Below are positions 17,326 through 25,470 of a stretch of 64,000 bases of DNA, one piece after another. A model generated the notes under the pieces. The model was given only the letters and a program-made list of their open reading frames with translations. It was not told the DNA's origin and searched no databases. The stretch is from assembly GCF_030269515.1 (NCBI RefSeq), contig NZ_BSTM01000001.1:310001-374000 (forward strand). The letters run 5' to 3'. Position 1 is the first letter of the stretch. Each line of letters starts with the position of its first letter. The stretch comes from Actinomadura sp. NBRC 104412 (GTDB lineage: Bacteria > Actinomycetota > Actinomycetes > Streptosporangiales > Streptosporangiaceae). Both the position numbers and the translations under genes were made by a program.

Positions 17326-18483
17326 GTGTCCATGCATGGCACCGTGGCCCGCCGGAATGGTGAACACACGCAGCCCGCGACCTCCATGCGCGTGCCTCGC
17401 TGGCTCGCCCCCGTGGCGGGCGTCGCCGGAACGGTCCTGGGGCTGGCGACGAACCTTTACTCCGAGGAGTTCCGCCGGGCGCTGACGACCTCCGGCCACT
17501 GGCTCAGTTCCACGGTCCTGTCCGTGTTGCTGGTCGCGATGGTGGCGAGCGGGTCGGCGATCATCCTGTACCGGCTGCTGGTCCGGAGGCAGGTCATCCA
17601 CGAGCTCCAGGCCGGCGAGTTCCCGATAGGGACGGACGCGCTGCAGTACATCGAGGACGAGCATGATTCGGTGGTCGGGCGCTCGCTGCATTACCTGGAG
17701 GTCGAGCGCGACTCCCCTGAACTGGTCGTCTTCCTGCACGGACTGGGACTGGACGCCGAGGACTTCCGACCCTACATGGCGGAAAGCAAATTCCATTGCA
17801 TCGCGCTCACCATGTTCGGATTCAACACCGAGGAGCGCGACGATCCGCACTACAAGCCGATCAGCTTGAAGTCGCATCTGCAACTGCTCAGTTACGCCCT
17901 CAAGAAGATCCGCGGCGACAACCCGGGAAAGAACATCACCGCGGTCGGCTTCTCCTTCGGCGCCGACGTCCTGCTGCTCCTCAAGCGGTATGCCGGGGAC
18001 CTGGCCGCGGGGCTGGACATCGAGCGCGCCATACTGCTCGATCCCAACGTCAACCATTCGACCACCACCATCTCCTCCAAGGTCGCCGCGCTCACCGCGG
18101 CGGACCCACTGGACGAGTTGGTGGGAATCCTCCACTCCGCCCGGGATGTCAACGATCTCGGCTATCTGTGCAACTACCTCAGGAAGATCACCTCGAAGAA
18201 CCTCGACCAGGTGCGCCGCCATGCCAGCGAGGTCGTGGACACCTGGCGGGTCGACGGCTACGACCAGTTCCTCGATCGGGTCGGACAGTTGACCACCGTC
18301 GTCGGGGACGTCCACATCATCATGTCGTTCTCCTACGAACAGCAGTTCAACGGCATGGCCAGGGCGGCGCAGGATCGCGGTCTGGACATCAGCAATCTCG
18401 ACTGCTCGCGCTCGGGCCACTTCGATCTGATCACACCCAGGTTCCTGCGCGACCGCTTGGAGGGTCTTCTCTACGCACCGTGA
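17326..18483 (+). CDS. membrane-anchored alpha/beta hydrolase
   Basis: A 385-residue protein with two predicted membrane helices near the N-terminus (about residues 26-44, WLAPVAGVAGTVLGLATN, and 58-83, containing STVLSVLLVAMVASGSAI), then an alpha/beta-hydrolase domain from about 125: VVFLHGLGLDAEDF (oxyanion region), nucleophile elbow GFSFGAD, and a late SGHFDL that supplies a candidate catalytic His. It begins 7 nt after the preceding stop (GTG 17326; ATG 17332 is an alternative), so the two are probably co-translated. The second helix would place the hydrolase domain on one membrane face; which face is uncertain. Substrate unknown. Confidence 0.7.
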   Translation: MSMHGTVARRNGEHTQPATSMRVPRWLAPVAGVAGTVLGLATNLYSEEFRRALTTSGHWLSSTVLSVLLVAMVASGSAIILYRLLVRRQVIHELQAGEFPIGTDALQYIEDEHDSVVGRSLHYLEVERDSPELVVFLHGLGLDAEDFRPYMAESKFHCIALTMFGFNTEERDDPHYKPISLKSHLQLLSYALKKIRGDNPGKNITAVGFSFGADVLLLLKRYAGDLAAGLDIERAILLDPNVNHSTTTISSKVAALTAADPLDELVGILHSARDVNDLGYLCNYLRKITSKNLDQVRRHASEVVDTWRVDGYDQFLDRVGQLTTVVGDVHIIMSFSYEQQFNGMARAAQDRGLDISNLDCSRSGHFDLITPRFLRDRLEGLLYAP

Positions 18484-18697
18484 CGTGACGCCATCACCAG
18501 GACCGAACTTCTCAAGATCATGTTTCGTCCTACCTGCAACGAGCATCACACCGGGAGGGGCACGCCCACCGCCGTCCACACCGGTGATCCGACCGTGGTT
18601 TTCATGATTCTTTATAAGCGCCCTTCTTGATCTCGGCGAGGAGGCTACCGTGTCGATAAGTAACCGCCAATAACAGGACGACCTTGGGACCGTTGTC

Positions 18698-19525
18698 ATG
18701 GGCTATCTCAGCGTGGCTTGCGCGGATCGGGGCGAGATGACCAATTTGGTCGTTCGCGTTGGGAACCGCGCCACCCGGATCTCCGCGAAGGTCCGGCACT
18801 CCGGAAGCGACCTGCTGATTCTGGTGCACGGGCTCGGTTGTGCCAAGGAGAGTTTCGACCGCGCATTCGCGTCACCGGCGCTGGACCACCTTTCGATCTG
18901 CGCCTTCGACCTGCCCGGATACGGTGACTCCGAACGCTGGCACGATCACGACTACTCGCTGGAGTCCTATGCGGAGGCGACCATCGGCGTGATCAAGGCG
19001 ATGCAGGCCGCCGGGGCCGACGGGCGGGTGTTCCTCGTCGGCCACAGTATGGGCGGAGCCGTCGGCCTGCTGGCGGCCGAACGCGTCCCGGCGCTCGGCC
19101 ACTGCGTCAGCGTGGAAGGCAACCTCACCGCCGAGGACTGCGGGCTCGTCAGCAGGCAGATCGCAAGCCAGATGGCCTCCGAGTTCGTGCCGGGCGGCTA
19201 CACATCCTTCCTACGCGAGTTGCAAAGTTCCCCCCGGAAAGACCTTCAGGCTTGGGCGACATGGTATGAGGGCGCCGATCCCGCGGCCGTCCATCAGAGC
19301 GCGACCTCGCTGGTGCAATGGTCCGACAGCGGCAAGCTTCTCGAACTGTTCACCAAGCTGCCGCGGACCCGCTCGTACATTCACGGCGACGAGGACGGGA
19401 AACACCACCTGCGCCGGCTGCTGCCCCCGCGCGACATGCATCGAATCGCCGACGCGGGACATTTCGCCATGGTCGACCGGCCCGCCGAGTTCTACGACCT
19501 CCTGGCGACATTGCTCTCCGGCTGA
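18698..19525 (+). CDS. alpha/beta hydrolase
   Basis: A 275-residue soluble alpha/beta hydrolase. The HG oxyanion segment LVHGLGCAKESFDR, nucleophile elbow VGHSMGGAVG, strand with SYIHGDEDGKHH and the catalytic His in DAGHFAMVDRP are all present, so it looks active. The ATG at 18698 is tentative; ATG 18737 is preceded by GGGGCGAG and would still leave the fold intact. The 214-bp gap before it includes a TTTATAAG stretch (18611-18618) that might be part of a promoter. It ends 34 bp inside the convergent cupin gene. Third member of the lower-GC island. Confidence 0.78.
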   Translation: MGYLSVACADRGEMTNLVVRVGNRATRISAKVRHSGSDLLILVHGLGCAKESFDRAFASPALDHLSICAFDLPGYGDSERWHDHDYSLESYAEATIGVIKAMQAAGADGRVFLVGHSMGGAVGLLAAERVPALGHCVSVEGNLTAEDCGLVSRQIASQMASEFVPGGYTSFLRELQSSPRKDLQAWATWYEGADPAAVHQSATSLVQWSDSGKLLELFTKLPRTRSYIHGDEDGKHHLRRLLPPRDMHRIADAGHFAMVDRPAEFYDLLATLLSG

Positions 19526-19866
19526 CCGCCGTTGCCGTACTGCTTTGTTTCGGGGCGTTCGATGAGGAGGGCATGGGCCTGTCGTTCGGCGACCGGGCGG
19601 TGTCTGGTGCCTCGGGGGACCACGAACAGTTCGCCCGCGCCCAGCACAACGGGGTCCCGGCCTTCCAGCTCGATACGGAAGGTTCCGTCCCAGCACAGGA
19701 AGAGCTCGTCCTCTTCATGCTCGTGCCAGGGGAACTCCCCCTCCAGCCGGGCGAGCCGTATGACCGTGTCGTTCGCCAATGCCAGGTCTTGCGGTTGCCA
19801 GGGTCCCGGCAGAGACCCGACGGCCTCCCCGATAGAAACCGGCCCCGACTGTCGTGGTGTCGTCAT
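19492..19866 (-). CDS. cupin domain protein
   Basis: A 124-residue single-domain cupin. Motif 1 is EGEFPWHEHEEDELFLCWDG (two His and a Glu for metal) and motif 2 is GELFVVPRGTRHRP. The start at 19866 gives the usual small-cupin length; upstream codons in the same frame are low in homology. Its 3' end overlaps the hydrolase gene tail-to-tail by 34 bp, so the two messages are complementary there. Many such proteins have no known enzymatic role. Confidence 0.85.
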   Translation of the reverse strand: MTTPRQSGPVSIGEAVGSLPGPWQPQDLALANDTVIRLARLEGEFPWHEHEEDELFLCWDGTFRIELEGRDPVVLGAGELFVVPRGTRHRPVAERQAHALLIERPETKQYGNGGQPESNVARRS

Positions 19867-19995
19867 GATCCCATCGTCCAGTCGAGGCCGGCCGCGGCTA
19901 CACGGCCAATCCGAGAATGTGGCCCGGCAGGACCCCGCTCGGCGAGCCGGCGGCGTGCGGGACGGCTGCGGGGGCGGGGTCTGAGCAGGTCCGGG

Positions 19996-20391
19996 TCGTG
20001 GTCCACGAATGCGCGGCGTTCGCTGTACGAGCACTTCGGCGGCAAGGACGAGGTGCTTCGCGGCACCGCGGTCAAGGACCTGGAGACCTGTCGCGCGGTG
20101 ATGGACGCCGCCGGGGAGCGGCCCGCCGACGAAATCATGGCGATCTTCAAGCGGAGGGCTTCCGCGGTTGCCGCTTTCTCGGCGCGGACCTGGCCCTTCA
20201 GGACCCGGACCATCCGGCGCACGCCGTCGCCCGCGAGTACCGCGCGGAGGTGCACCGGTTGATCCGGGCCGAGCTGGAACGGCCCGGCCGTGCCGACCCG
20301 GCGTACGATGCCGAACGCATCATGCTCCTGATCGAGGGCACGTCGGCGAGCGCCGGCCGGAGCGCGACGAAGCACCGGCATGAGACGCGGA
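19996..20391 (+). pseudogene. broken TetR family regulator
   Basis: Two frames carry consecutive parts of a TetR protein. One gives NARRSLYEHFGGKDEVLRG, the end of the HTH and the following helix, up to EIMAIFKRR near 20155. The other, beginning near 20156, gives EGFRGCRFLGADLALQDPDHPA and continues to LIEGTSASAGRSA, the usual ligand domain. About seven or eight residues that normally lie between these segments are missing and the frame is shifted; the first ~30 residues including HTH helix 2 are also absent. No single frame can make the protein. Confidence 0.72.
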
Positions 20392-20403
20392 GGAGGTGCG
20401 GAC

Positions 20404-20763
20404 GTGGCGGTGGTCGAGGACGTTCGGGCGCTGGGCACCGCGCTGGAGCGCTCTTACCCGGTGTACGTGCGCGGCAGGTTGAAGTTCCGCGTCGGGCAGA
20501 TCGTGTACGTGGCGTTCTCCCTCGATGAGAGCGTGATGGGCTTCGCGTTCCCCAAGGAGGAGCGGGCCGCGCTCGTCGCGAGCGAGCCGCACAAGTTCCA
20601 CCTGCCGCCGGCGTCGGAGATGCGCTTCAACTGGGTCAACGCCGAGCTGTCGGCGCTGGACCCGGCCGAGGCCCGCGAGCTGGTCGTCGACGCTTGGCGC
20701 ATGGTCGTCCCCAAGAAGCTCTCCCGCGCCTACGACCTCGCCCATCCCGCCGGCCCGGGGTGA
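20404..20763 (+). CDS. MmcQ/YjbR family protein
   Basis: A 119-residue protein of the MmcQ/YjbR family (double-wing DNA-binding-like fold, physiological role mostly undefined). Characteristic segments are FRVGQIVYVAFSLDE, GFAFPKEER, FHLPPASEMRFNWVNAEL and ELVVDAWRMVVPKKL. The start is GTG 20404 because GGAGGAGG (20389-20396) lies 7 nt upstream; longer frames run back into the TetR pseudogene. It is convergent with the RibD-type gene, 23 bp apart. Confidence 0.82.
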   Translation: MAVVEDVRALGTALERSYPVYVRGRLKFRVGQIVYVAFSLDESVMGFAFPKEERAALVASEPHKFHLPPASEMRFNWVNAELSALDPAEARELVVDAWRMVVPKKLSRAYDLAHPAGPG

Positions 20764-20786
20764 GCCGCACGCGGGCCGCCTCGCTC

Positions 20787-21407
20787 TCAGTTACCGCGGT
20801 CGGGTGCCGTCATGTCCCCTGTCCCGGGTGTGCCCTCGGCCAGCCCGTAACGCAGGTACACGGTGCCTTTCGGGCTGGCCACCGGCGGCTCCAGAAGAGT
20901 GACGTTGGCGGGCACCGCGCCACCGTCGAACACCTTCTTCCCGACACCGAGCACGATCGGGTGTACCCAAAGGTCCAGGCGGTCGAAGAGCTTTTCGCGT
21001 AGCAGCGTCTGCACGAGGTTCAGGCTTCCGACGACCTTCACATGCTCGTGCCGGTCACGGATCTCGCGCACCGCGGCGGGCAGGTCCGGGCCGAGCTGCG
21101 TGGACCCCGCCCACGACAGGTCGGGCTTGCCGCGGGAGGCCACGTACTTCGGGACGCTGTTGAACAGCGTGCCGATATCGCCGTCCTGGTACTGCCAGTA
21201 GGCGGCGAAGATCTCGTAGGTCCGGCGGCCGAGCAGGAGGGCGTCGGTGCCCTCGTACGAGGACCAGATCTGCGCCCCCGCGACCTCGTCCATCAGGGGC
21301 GCCTGCCAGCCACCGAACGGGAACCCCACCGGGTCCTCGTCGGGCGCACCGGGCGCCTGCCCGACCAGGTCGAGGGTCGCGAACAGCTCGATGTGGATGA
21401 GGCCCAT
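20787..21407 (-). CDS. dihydrofolate reductase/RibD C-terminal domain protein
   Basis: A 206-residue protein with the RibD C-terminal (DHFR-like) fold. Visible features are IHIELFATLDLVGQAP at the start, GTDALLLGRRTYEIFAAYW, VKVVGSLNLVQTLL and LWVHPIVLGVGKKVF. Stand-alone members are NADPH-binding reductases of unknown substrate rather than true DHFR. GGAGG 6 nt before ATG 21407 fixes the start. The 199 bp between it and the next minus-strand gene show no gene. Confidence 0.88.
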   Translation of the reverse strand: MGLIHIELFATLDLVGQAPGAPDEDPVGFPFGGWQAPLMDEVAGAQIWSSYEGTDALLLGRRTYEIFAAYWQYQDGDIGTLFNSVPKYVASRGKPDLSWAGSTQLGPDLPAAVREIRDRHEHVKVVGSLNLVQTLLREKLFDRLDLWVHPIVLGVGKKVFDGGAVPANVTLLEPPVASPKGTVYLRYGLAEGTPGTGDMTAPDRGN

Positions 21408-21606
21408 GTCTTACCTCCGATGAGTCGCTTGTCTCGATCGGGGGTTAGACCTGCGCCCGCGGCCAAACTCATCGCTGCGACGGCAACCCGGCACAACCGC
21501 GGTCTTCCCTCAACGCCTTCGCTCGCATCCAACGTCGTACACGACGGCAGGGCCGAGCCCACCGGCGGCGGTCGCCGGTGTCACGGCCTCGTGCCAGGTC
21601 GGGTCG

Positions 21607-22059
21607 TCAGCGCATGCGGTCGAACTGCGGGGTGCCGTTCGCCGGGAAGGGGTCCTCGTCCTCGCGGTTGCGGTTGACGGTGAAGAAGCCGATGAGGGCG
21701 GCCAGCGCGGCGACGCCTTCGCCCACGCCGCTGATCGTCTTTTCCGCGTACCAGGACGGGTCGTGCATGGCCGGGATCGGCCCGAGCCGGCCGACGTCGA
21801 CGTAGTAGTAGAGGAGCAGGGCGCCGACCGCGCTGGCCGCGACCAGGAAGGCGATGGCGTAGGTCCACCTGCGCGCCCAGGCCAGGACGAGCAGGCCGGC
21901 GACGGCGGCGACGATCGCCTGGGCCTGGAACAGGACGTCCCCAGGGATCACCCCGCTGGGGGCGTTGGGGCCCGGGTCCATGTCGGGTGCGAACACCCAG
22001 TGCACGTAGGCGTCGGCCGCGAGACCGGCGGCGACGAGGATGCGAAGCAGAACTCCCAT
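21607..22059 (-). CDS. small four-helix membrane protein
   Basis: A 150-residue protein with four hydrophobic segments, including GVLLRILVAAGLAADAYVHW, VLFQAQAIVAAVAGLLVLAW, IAFLVAASAVGALLLYYYV and VAALAALIGFF, and a charged C-terminal tail NREDEDPFPAN. The layout resembles DoxX/DUF4345-like small membrane proteins but I cannot name a family with confidence. ATG 22059 is chosen, although its AAGAGG is only 1 nt away; TTG 22095 is an alternative. It is divergent from the GH115 gene. Confidence 0.65.
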   Translation of the reverse strand: MGVLLRILVAAGLAADAYVHWVFAPDMDPGPNAPSGVIPGDVLFQAQAIVAAVAGLLVLAWARRWTYAIAFLVAASAVGALLLYYYVDVGRLGPIPAMHDPSWYAEKTISGVGEGVAALAALIGFFTVNRNREDEDPFPANGTPQFDRMR

Positions 22060-22141
22060 ACCTCTTGCACGTCCGTATCCGGGTGTCCGGATCAATGCCG
22101 GTCGAAGAACGTACGGCGGCAGCGGCGGCGGAGGGATGTGC

Positions 22142-22153
22142 CGAAAATTTTCG
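22142..22153. promoter_or_regulatory. upstream CGAAAA/TTTTCG palindrome
   Basis: A perfect 12-bp palindrome, CGAAAATTTTCG, standing out in GC-rich DNA. It shares the CGAAA/TTTCG half-sites of the site at 22253-22268 and lies 62 bp upstream of the expected transcription start region. Short palindromes of this GAAA..TTTC kind precede xylanase genes in streptomycetes and relatives. Confidence 0.6.
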
Positions 22154-22203
22154 AGAACGCCTCTGCGGGCCGTGGAGTGTACCTCGATGGTGTTTCCGTA
22201 TGG

Positions 22204-22232
22204 TTGACGGTCGCGCCTGTTGTGGTTACGGT
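22204..22232 (+). promoter_or_regulatory. promoter of the xylan-degradation genes
   Basis: TTGACG (22204-22209), 17-bp spacer, TACGGT (22227-22232). Transcription would start near 22239, just ahead of the second palindrome, so a protein bound there would block elongation or promoter clearance. Confidence 0.55.
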
Positions 22233-22252
22233 CACACCGACTTCCGAAAGGT

Positions 22253-22268
22253 ATCGAAAACTTTCGAT
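22253..22268. promoter_or_regulatory. CGAAA/TTTCG operator before GH115
   Basis: Perfect palindrome with 7-bp arms ATCGAAA and TTTCGAT around AC. Its centre is 113 bp from that of the upstream palindrome, so looping between the two is possible. It lies 27 bp before the GH115 start codon. The GAAA-NN-TTTC core matches the element known upstream of actinomycete xylanase genes, normally bound by a LacI-type repressor; no such regulator is adjacent. Confidence 0.7.
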
Positions 22269-22295
22269 GTCTGCTCCCGAGCTAAGGAGACGCCG

Positions 22296-25200
22296 ATGGG
22301 CGGGACCTGGAGGCGCCTGGTGGCCGTGGCGACGGCCGTGATCGTGACGGCGGGGTCGACGGCCGCCGCCAAGGCTCCCGGACGGGACGAACCCGAGGGG
22401 AATCCGACCTCCTACCTCTCCGGGCGTCCGGGACCCGGCTACTTCCCCCTGGTCGCGAAGGGCAAGGCCGCGCCGATCGTGGTGAGCGGCCAGGACCACC
22501 GGGGCGTCGTGCGCGTGGCCGGTGATCTGCGCGCCGACATCGAGCGGGTGACCGGGGTGCGGCCGGCCGTCTCGACCGGCGCGGTGCCGCGGAAGGACGC
22601 CGTGGTCCTGGTCGGGACGATCGGCAAGAGCCCGCTCATCGACGGCCTGGTGCGCGCCGGGAAGCTGAACGTGAACGGCATCGCGGGCAAGTGGGAGACC
22701 TCCCTGCAACAGGTGGTGGACGACCCGATGCCCGGCGTGGAGCGCGCGTTCGTCATCGCGGGCAGCGACCAGCGCGGCACCATCTTCGGCGTCTACGACG
22801 TCTCCAGGAACGCGGGCGTGTCCCCCTGGTACTGGTGGGACGACGTCCCCGCGCGCAAGAGCGACGCGCTGTACGTGAAGCCGGGCAGGCATACCCAGGG
22901 AACCCCTGCGGTGAAGTACCGCGGCTTCTTCATCAACGACGAGAACCCCGCGCTGGGACGGTGGGCGCGCGGGTTCTTCGGCGACGGCCATGCCCCCGGC
23001 CACCCGGGCGGCTTCACCAGCGAGCTGTACGCCAAGGTCTTCGAGACGATGCTGCGGCTGAAGGCCAACTACCTGTGGCCCGCCGTGTGGGGACGGGCGT
23101 TCGCGGAGGACGACCCGCGCAACCACGCGACCGCGTCCGAGTACGGCGTGGTGATGGGGACCTCGCACGAGGCGCCCATGATGCGCGGCATCGAGGAGTG
23201 GAACCGGCATGCCAAGGCGGCCGTGCGTGACGCGGACGGCAACATCGTCGAACCCGGTCACGACCCGTACGGCGGCACAGGCGAGTGGAGCTTCCGCCGC
23301 AACCGGGCGGCCATCGAGGCGTACTGGCGCGAGGGCATCCGCCGCAAGGTGCAGCAGGGCTTCGAGGGCGTGGTGACGCTGGGCATGCGCGGCAACGGCG
23401 ACACCAGCCTGCCGGACGGCGACGCCATCGAGCTGATGCAGGACATCATCGCCACGCAGCGCCGCATCATCCAGGAGGAGACCGGCAGGCCGGCGTCGGA
23501 GACCCCGCAGGTGTGGACGCTCTACAAGGAGGTCCAGCGGTACTGGGACCGGGGGTTGCGCGCGCCCGACGACGTCACGGTCGTCTACGCCGACGACAAC
23601 TGGGGCAACATGCGCAAGATGCCCGACCTCAGCGCGCCGCCGCGCTCCGGGGGGTACGGGCTGTACTACCACTACGACTACGTGGGCGGCGGCCGCAACT
23701 ACAAGTGGGTGGACACCACCCAGCTCGCCAACACCTGGGAGCAGCTTCACCAGTCGTACCAGTACGGCATCAGGAACCTGTGGGTCGTCAACGTCGGCGA
23801 CATGAAGAACCAGGAGATGCCGCTTCAGTTCTTCCTCGACTACGCGTGGGACCCGAGCAGGTACCCGCTGGAGAGCCTGGGCGCGTGGGAGCGGGATTAC
23901 GCGGCGCGGAACTTCGGCACCAGGAACGCCGCCGAGATCGCCGAGGTGCTGCACGAGTACGGCGACCTTCAGGCGCTGCGCAAGCCCGAGCTGACCAACC
24001 GGCGCATCACCGTCGACCCGGACAAGGATCTCAGCACCGATCCCAGCGCGGTGGTCTACGACGACAAGCAGACCCCGTACCACCTCAACCAGCACCAGGA
24101 GATGGACGCGGTCACCGAGCGGTGGCGGCGTTTGGCGGCCAAGGCAGACCGGTTGCGCCGCCGCATACCCGGCCCCGATCAGGACGCCTTCTACCAGCTC
24201 GTCTACTACCAGGTGAAGGCGACGTCGCTGGTGTACGAGATCCGGCAGGCCGAGTTCACCAGCATCCTGTACGCCCGGCAGGGACGCGCGGCGACCAACG
24301 ACTACGCCGATCTGGCCGAAAGGAAGTTCGACCAGCTCAAGGCGATGAACGACTACTACAACAACCGTCTGGCGGGCGGTAAGTGGAAGGACTTCCAGAC
24401 CCAGCCCGTCCTCGGGTACGGCGATGTCGAACGGTACGGCCCGAACGCGCCCTGGCAGCAGCCCGAGCTGAACAACGAGGCCCTCCCCGACGAGATCTTC
24501 CCGCCGGTCCAGCGGCACACCGTCCCGAACGGCGCGGACATGGGCGTGGGCATCGACGGCTCCGACAAGTGGTGGCCGGACGAGCAGGGCACGGCCGTCC
24601 TGCCCGAGTTCAGCCCGTACCGGCGCGGCCCGGACCAGTACATCGAGGTGTTCAACCGCGGCGCGACACCGTTCGACTACCGGATCACGCCGTCCCGGCC
24701 GTGGGTGAAGGTCACTCCCGCCAAGGGGCGGGTCGGCAAGCAGATCCGCGCGACCGTGCGGATCGACTGGGACCGCGCTCCCAAGGGCACGACCCGCGTC
24801 CCGATCACGGTCACGGGCGCCGGCCGCACCGTGACGGTCGAGGCCGTCGTCACGAAGCCGGACGCGGGACGGCTCAGCGGGTTCGTCGAGGCCGGCGGCT
24901 ACGTGTCGATGGACGGCGACGGCTACACCCGCGCGGTCGGGACGTCGGCGGCCTCCTGGAAGCGGATCCCCGGCATCGGGCGGACCGACGCGGGCATGAC
25001 GCCGGTCCCGGTGACCGCGCCCAGCCGGCAGCCCGGCCGTGGCCCGCGCCTGGAGTACGAGACCACGCTGTTCACGACCGGCCCGGTCAAGATCTGGGTG
25101 TACCTGTCGCCGCGCAACCCCGTCCTGAACCCCGACGGCCTGCGCTACGCGGTGTCGGTGGACGGCGGCACGCCGCAGGTCGTGAACATCACCCGGGCGA

Positions 25201-25427
25201 CCGGGGCCGATGACACGGCCATGAACCGTCAGTGGGAGCGCAACACCTCCGACAACGTCAACCGGACCGTCACCACGCACCAGATCGCCGCGCCCGGCCG
25301 GCACACCGTGAAGGTCTGGATGGTGGACCCGACCGTGGTGGTGCAGAAGGTCGTCATCGACACCGGCGGCCTGCCCGCCAGTTACCTCGGCCCGCCGGAG
25401 AGCCTGCGCGTCAGGCACGGCCGGTGA
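22296..25427 (+). CDS. GH115 alpha-1,2-glucuronidase, secreted
   Basis: A 1043-residue exported enzyme of glycoside hydrolase family 115, which removes (4-O-methyl)glucuronic acid from xylan. The signal peptide covers about residues 1-26 (VAVATAVIVTAGSTAAAKA). The N-terminal domain carries IVVSGQDHRGVVRVAGDL and FVIAGSDQRGTIFGVYDV; the barrel contains KYRGFFINDENPAL, LKANYLWPAVWG, VVMGTSHEAPMMR, GVVTLGMRGNGD, VVYADDNWGNMR and YDYVGGGRNYKW, all family hallmarks. C-terminal beta domains follow (ITPSRPWVKVTP; FVEAGGYVSMDG). AAGGAG sits 6 nt before ATG 22296. It is followed 43 bp later by a GH10 xylanase. Confidence 0.93.
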   Translation: MGGTWRRLVAVATAVIVTAGSTAAAKAPGRDEPEGNPTSYLSGRPGPGYFPLVAKGKAAPIVVSGQDHRGVVRVAGDLRADIERVTGVRPAVSTGAVPRKDAVVLVGTIGKSPLIDGLVRAGKLNVNGIAGKWETSLQQVVDDPMPGVERAFVIAGSDQRGTIFGVYDVSRNAGVSPWYWWDDVPARKSDALYVKPGRHTQGTPAVKYRGFFINDENPALGRWARGFFGDGHAPGHPGGFTSELYAKVFETMLRLKANYLWPAVWGRAFAEDDPRNHATASEYGVVMGTSHEAPMMRGIEEWNRHAKAAVRDADGNIVEPGHDPYGGTGEWSFRRNRAAIEAYWREGIRRKVQQGFEGVVTLGMRGNGDTSLPDGDAIELMQDIIATQRRIIQEETGRPASETPQVWTLYKEVQRYWDRGLRAPDDVTVVYADDNWGNMRKMPDLSAPPRSGGYGLYYHYDYVGGGRNYKWVDTTQLANTWEQLHQSYQYGIRNLWVVNVGDMKNQEMPLQFFLDYAWDPSRYPLESLGAWERDYAARNFGTRNAAEIAEVLHEYGDLQALRKPELTNRRITVDPDKDLSTDPSAVVYDDKQTPYHLNQHQEMDAVTERWRRLAAKADRLRRRIPGPDQDAFYQLVYYQVKATSLVYEIRQAEFTSILYARQGRAATNDYADLAERKFDQLKAMNDYYNNRLAGGKWKDFQTQPVLGYGDVERYGPNAPWQQPELNNEALPDEIFPPVQRHTVPNGADMGVGIDGSDKWWPDEQGTAVLPEFSPYRRGPDQYIEVFNRGATPFDYRITPSRPWVKVTPAKGRVGKQIRATVRIDWDRAPKGTTRVPITVTGAGRTVTVEAVVTKPDAGRLSGFVEAGGYVSMDGDGYTRAVGTSAASWKRIPGIGRTDAGMTPVPVTAPSRQPGRGPRLEYETTLFTTGPVKIWVYLSPRNPVLNPDGLRYAVSVDGGTPQVVNITRATGADDTAMNRQWERNTSDNVNRTVTTHQIAAPGRHTVKVWMVDPTVVVQKVVIDTGGLPASYLGPPESLRVRHGR

Positions 25428-25470
25428 TCCCCGCCCCCCGCCGCTCCCCTTCCCGAGAGAGGACACGTCC

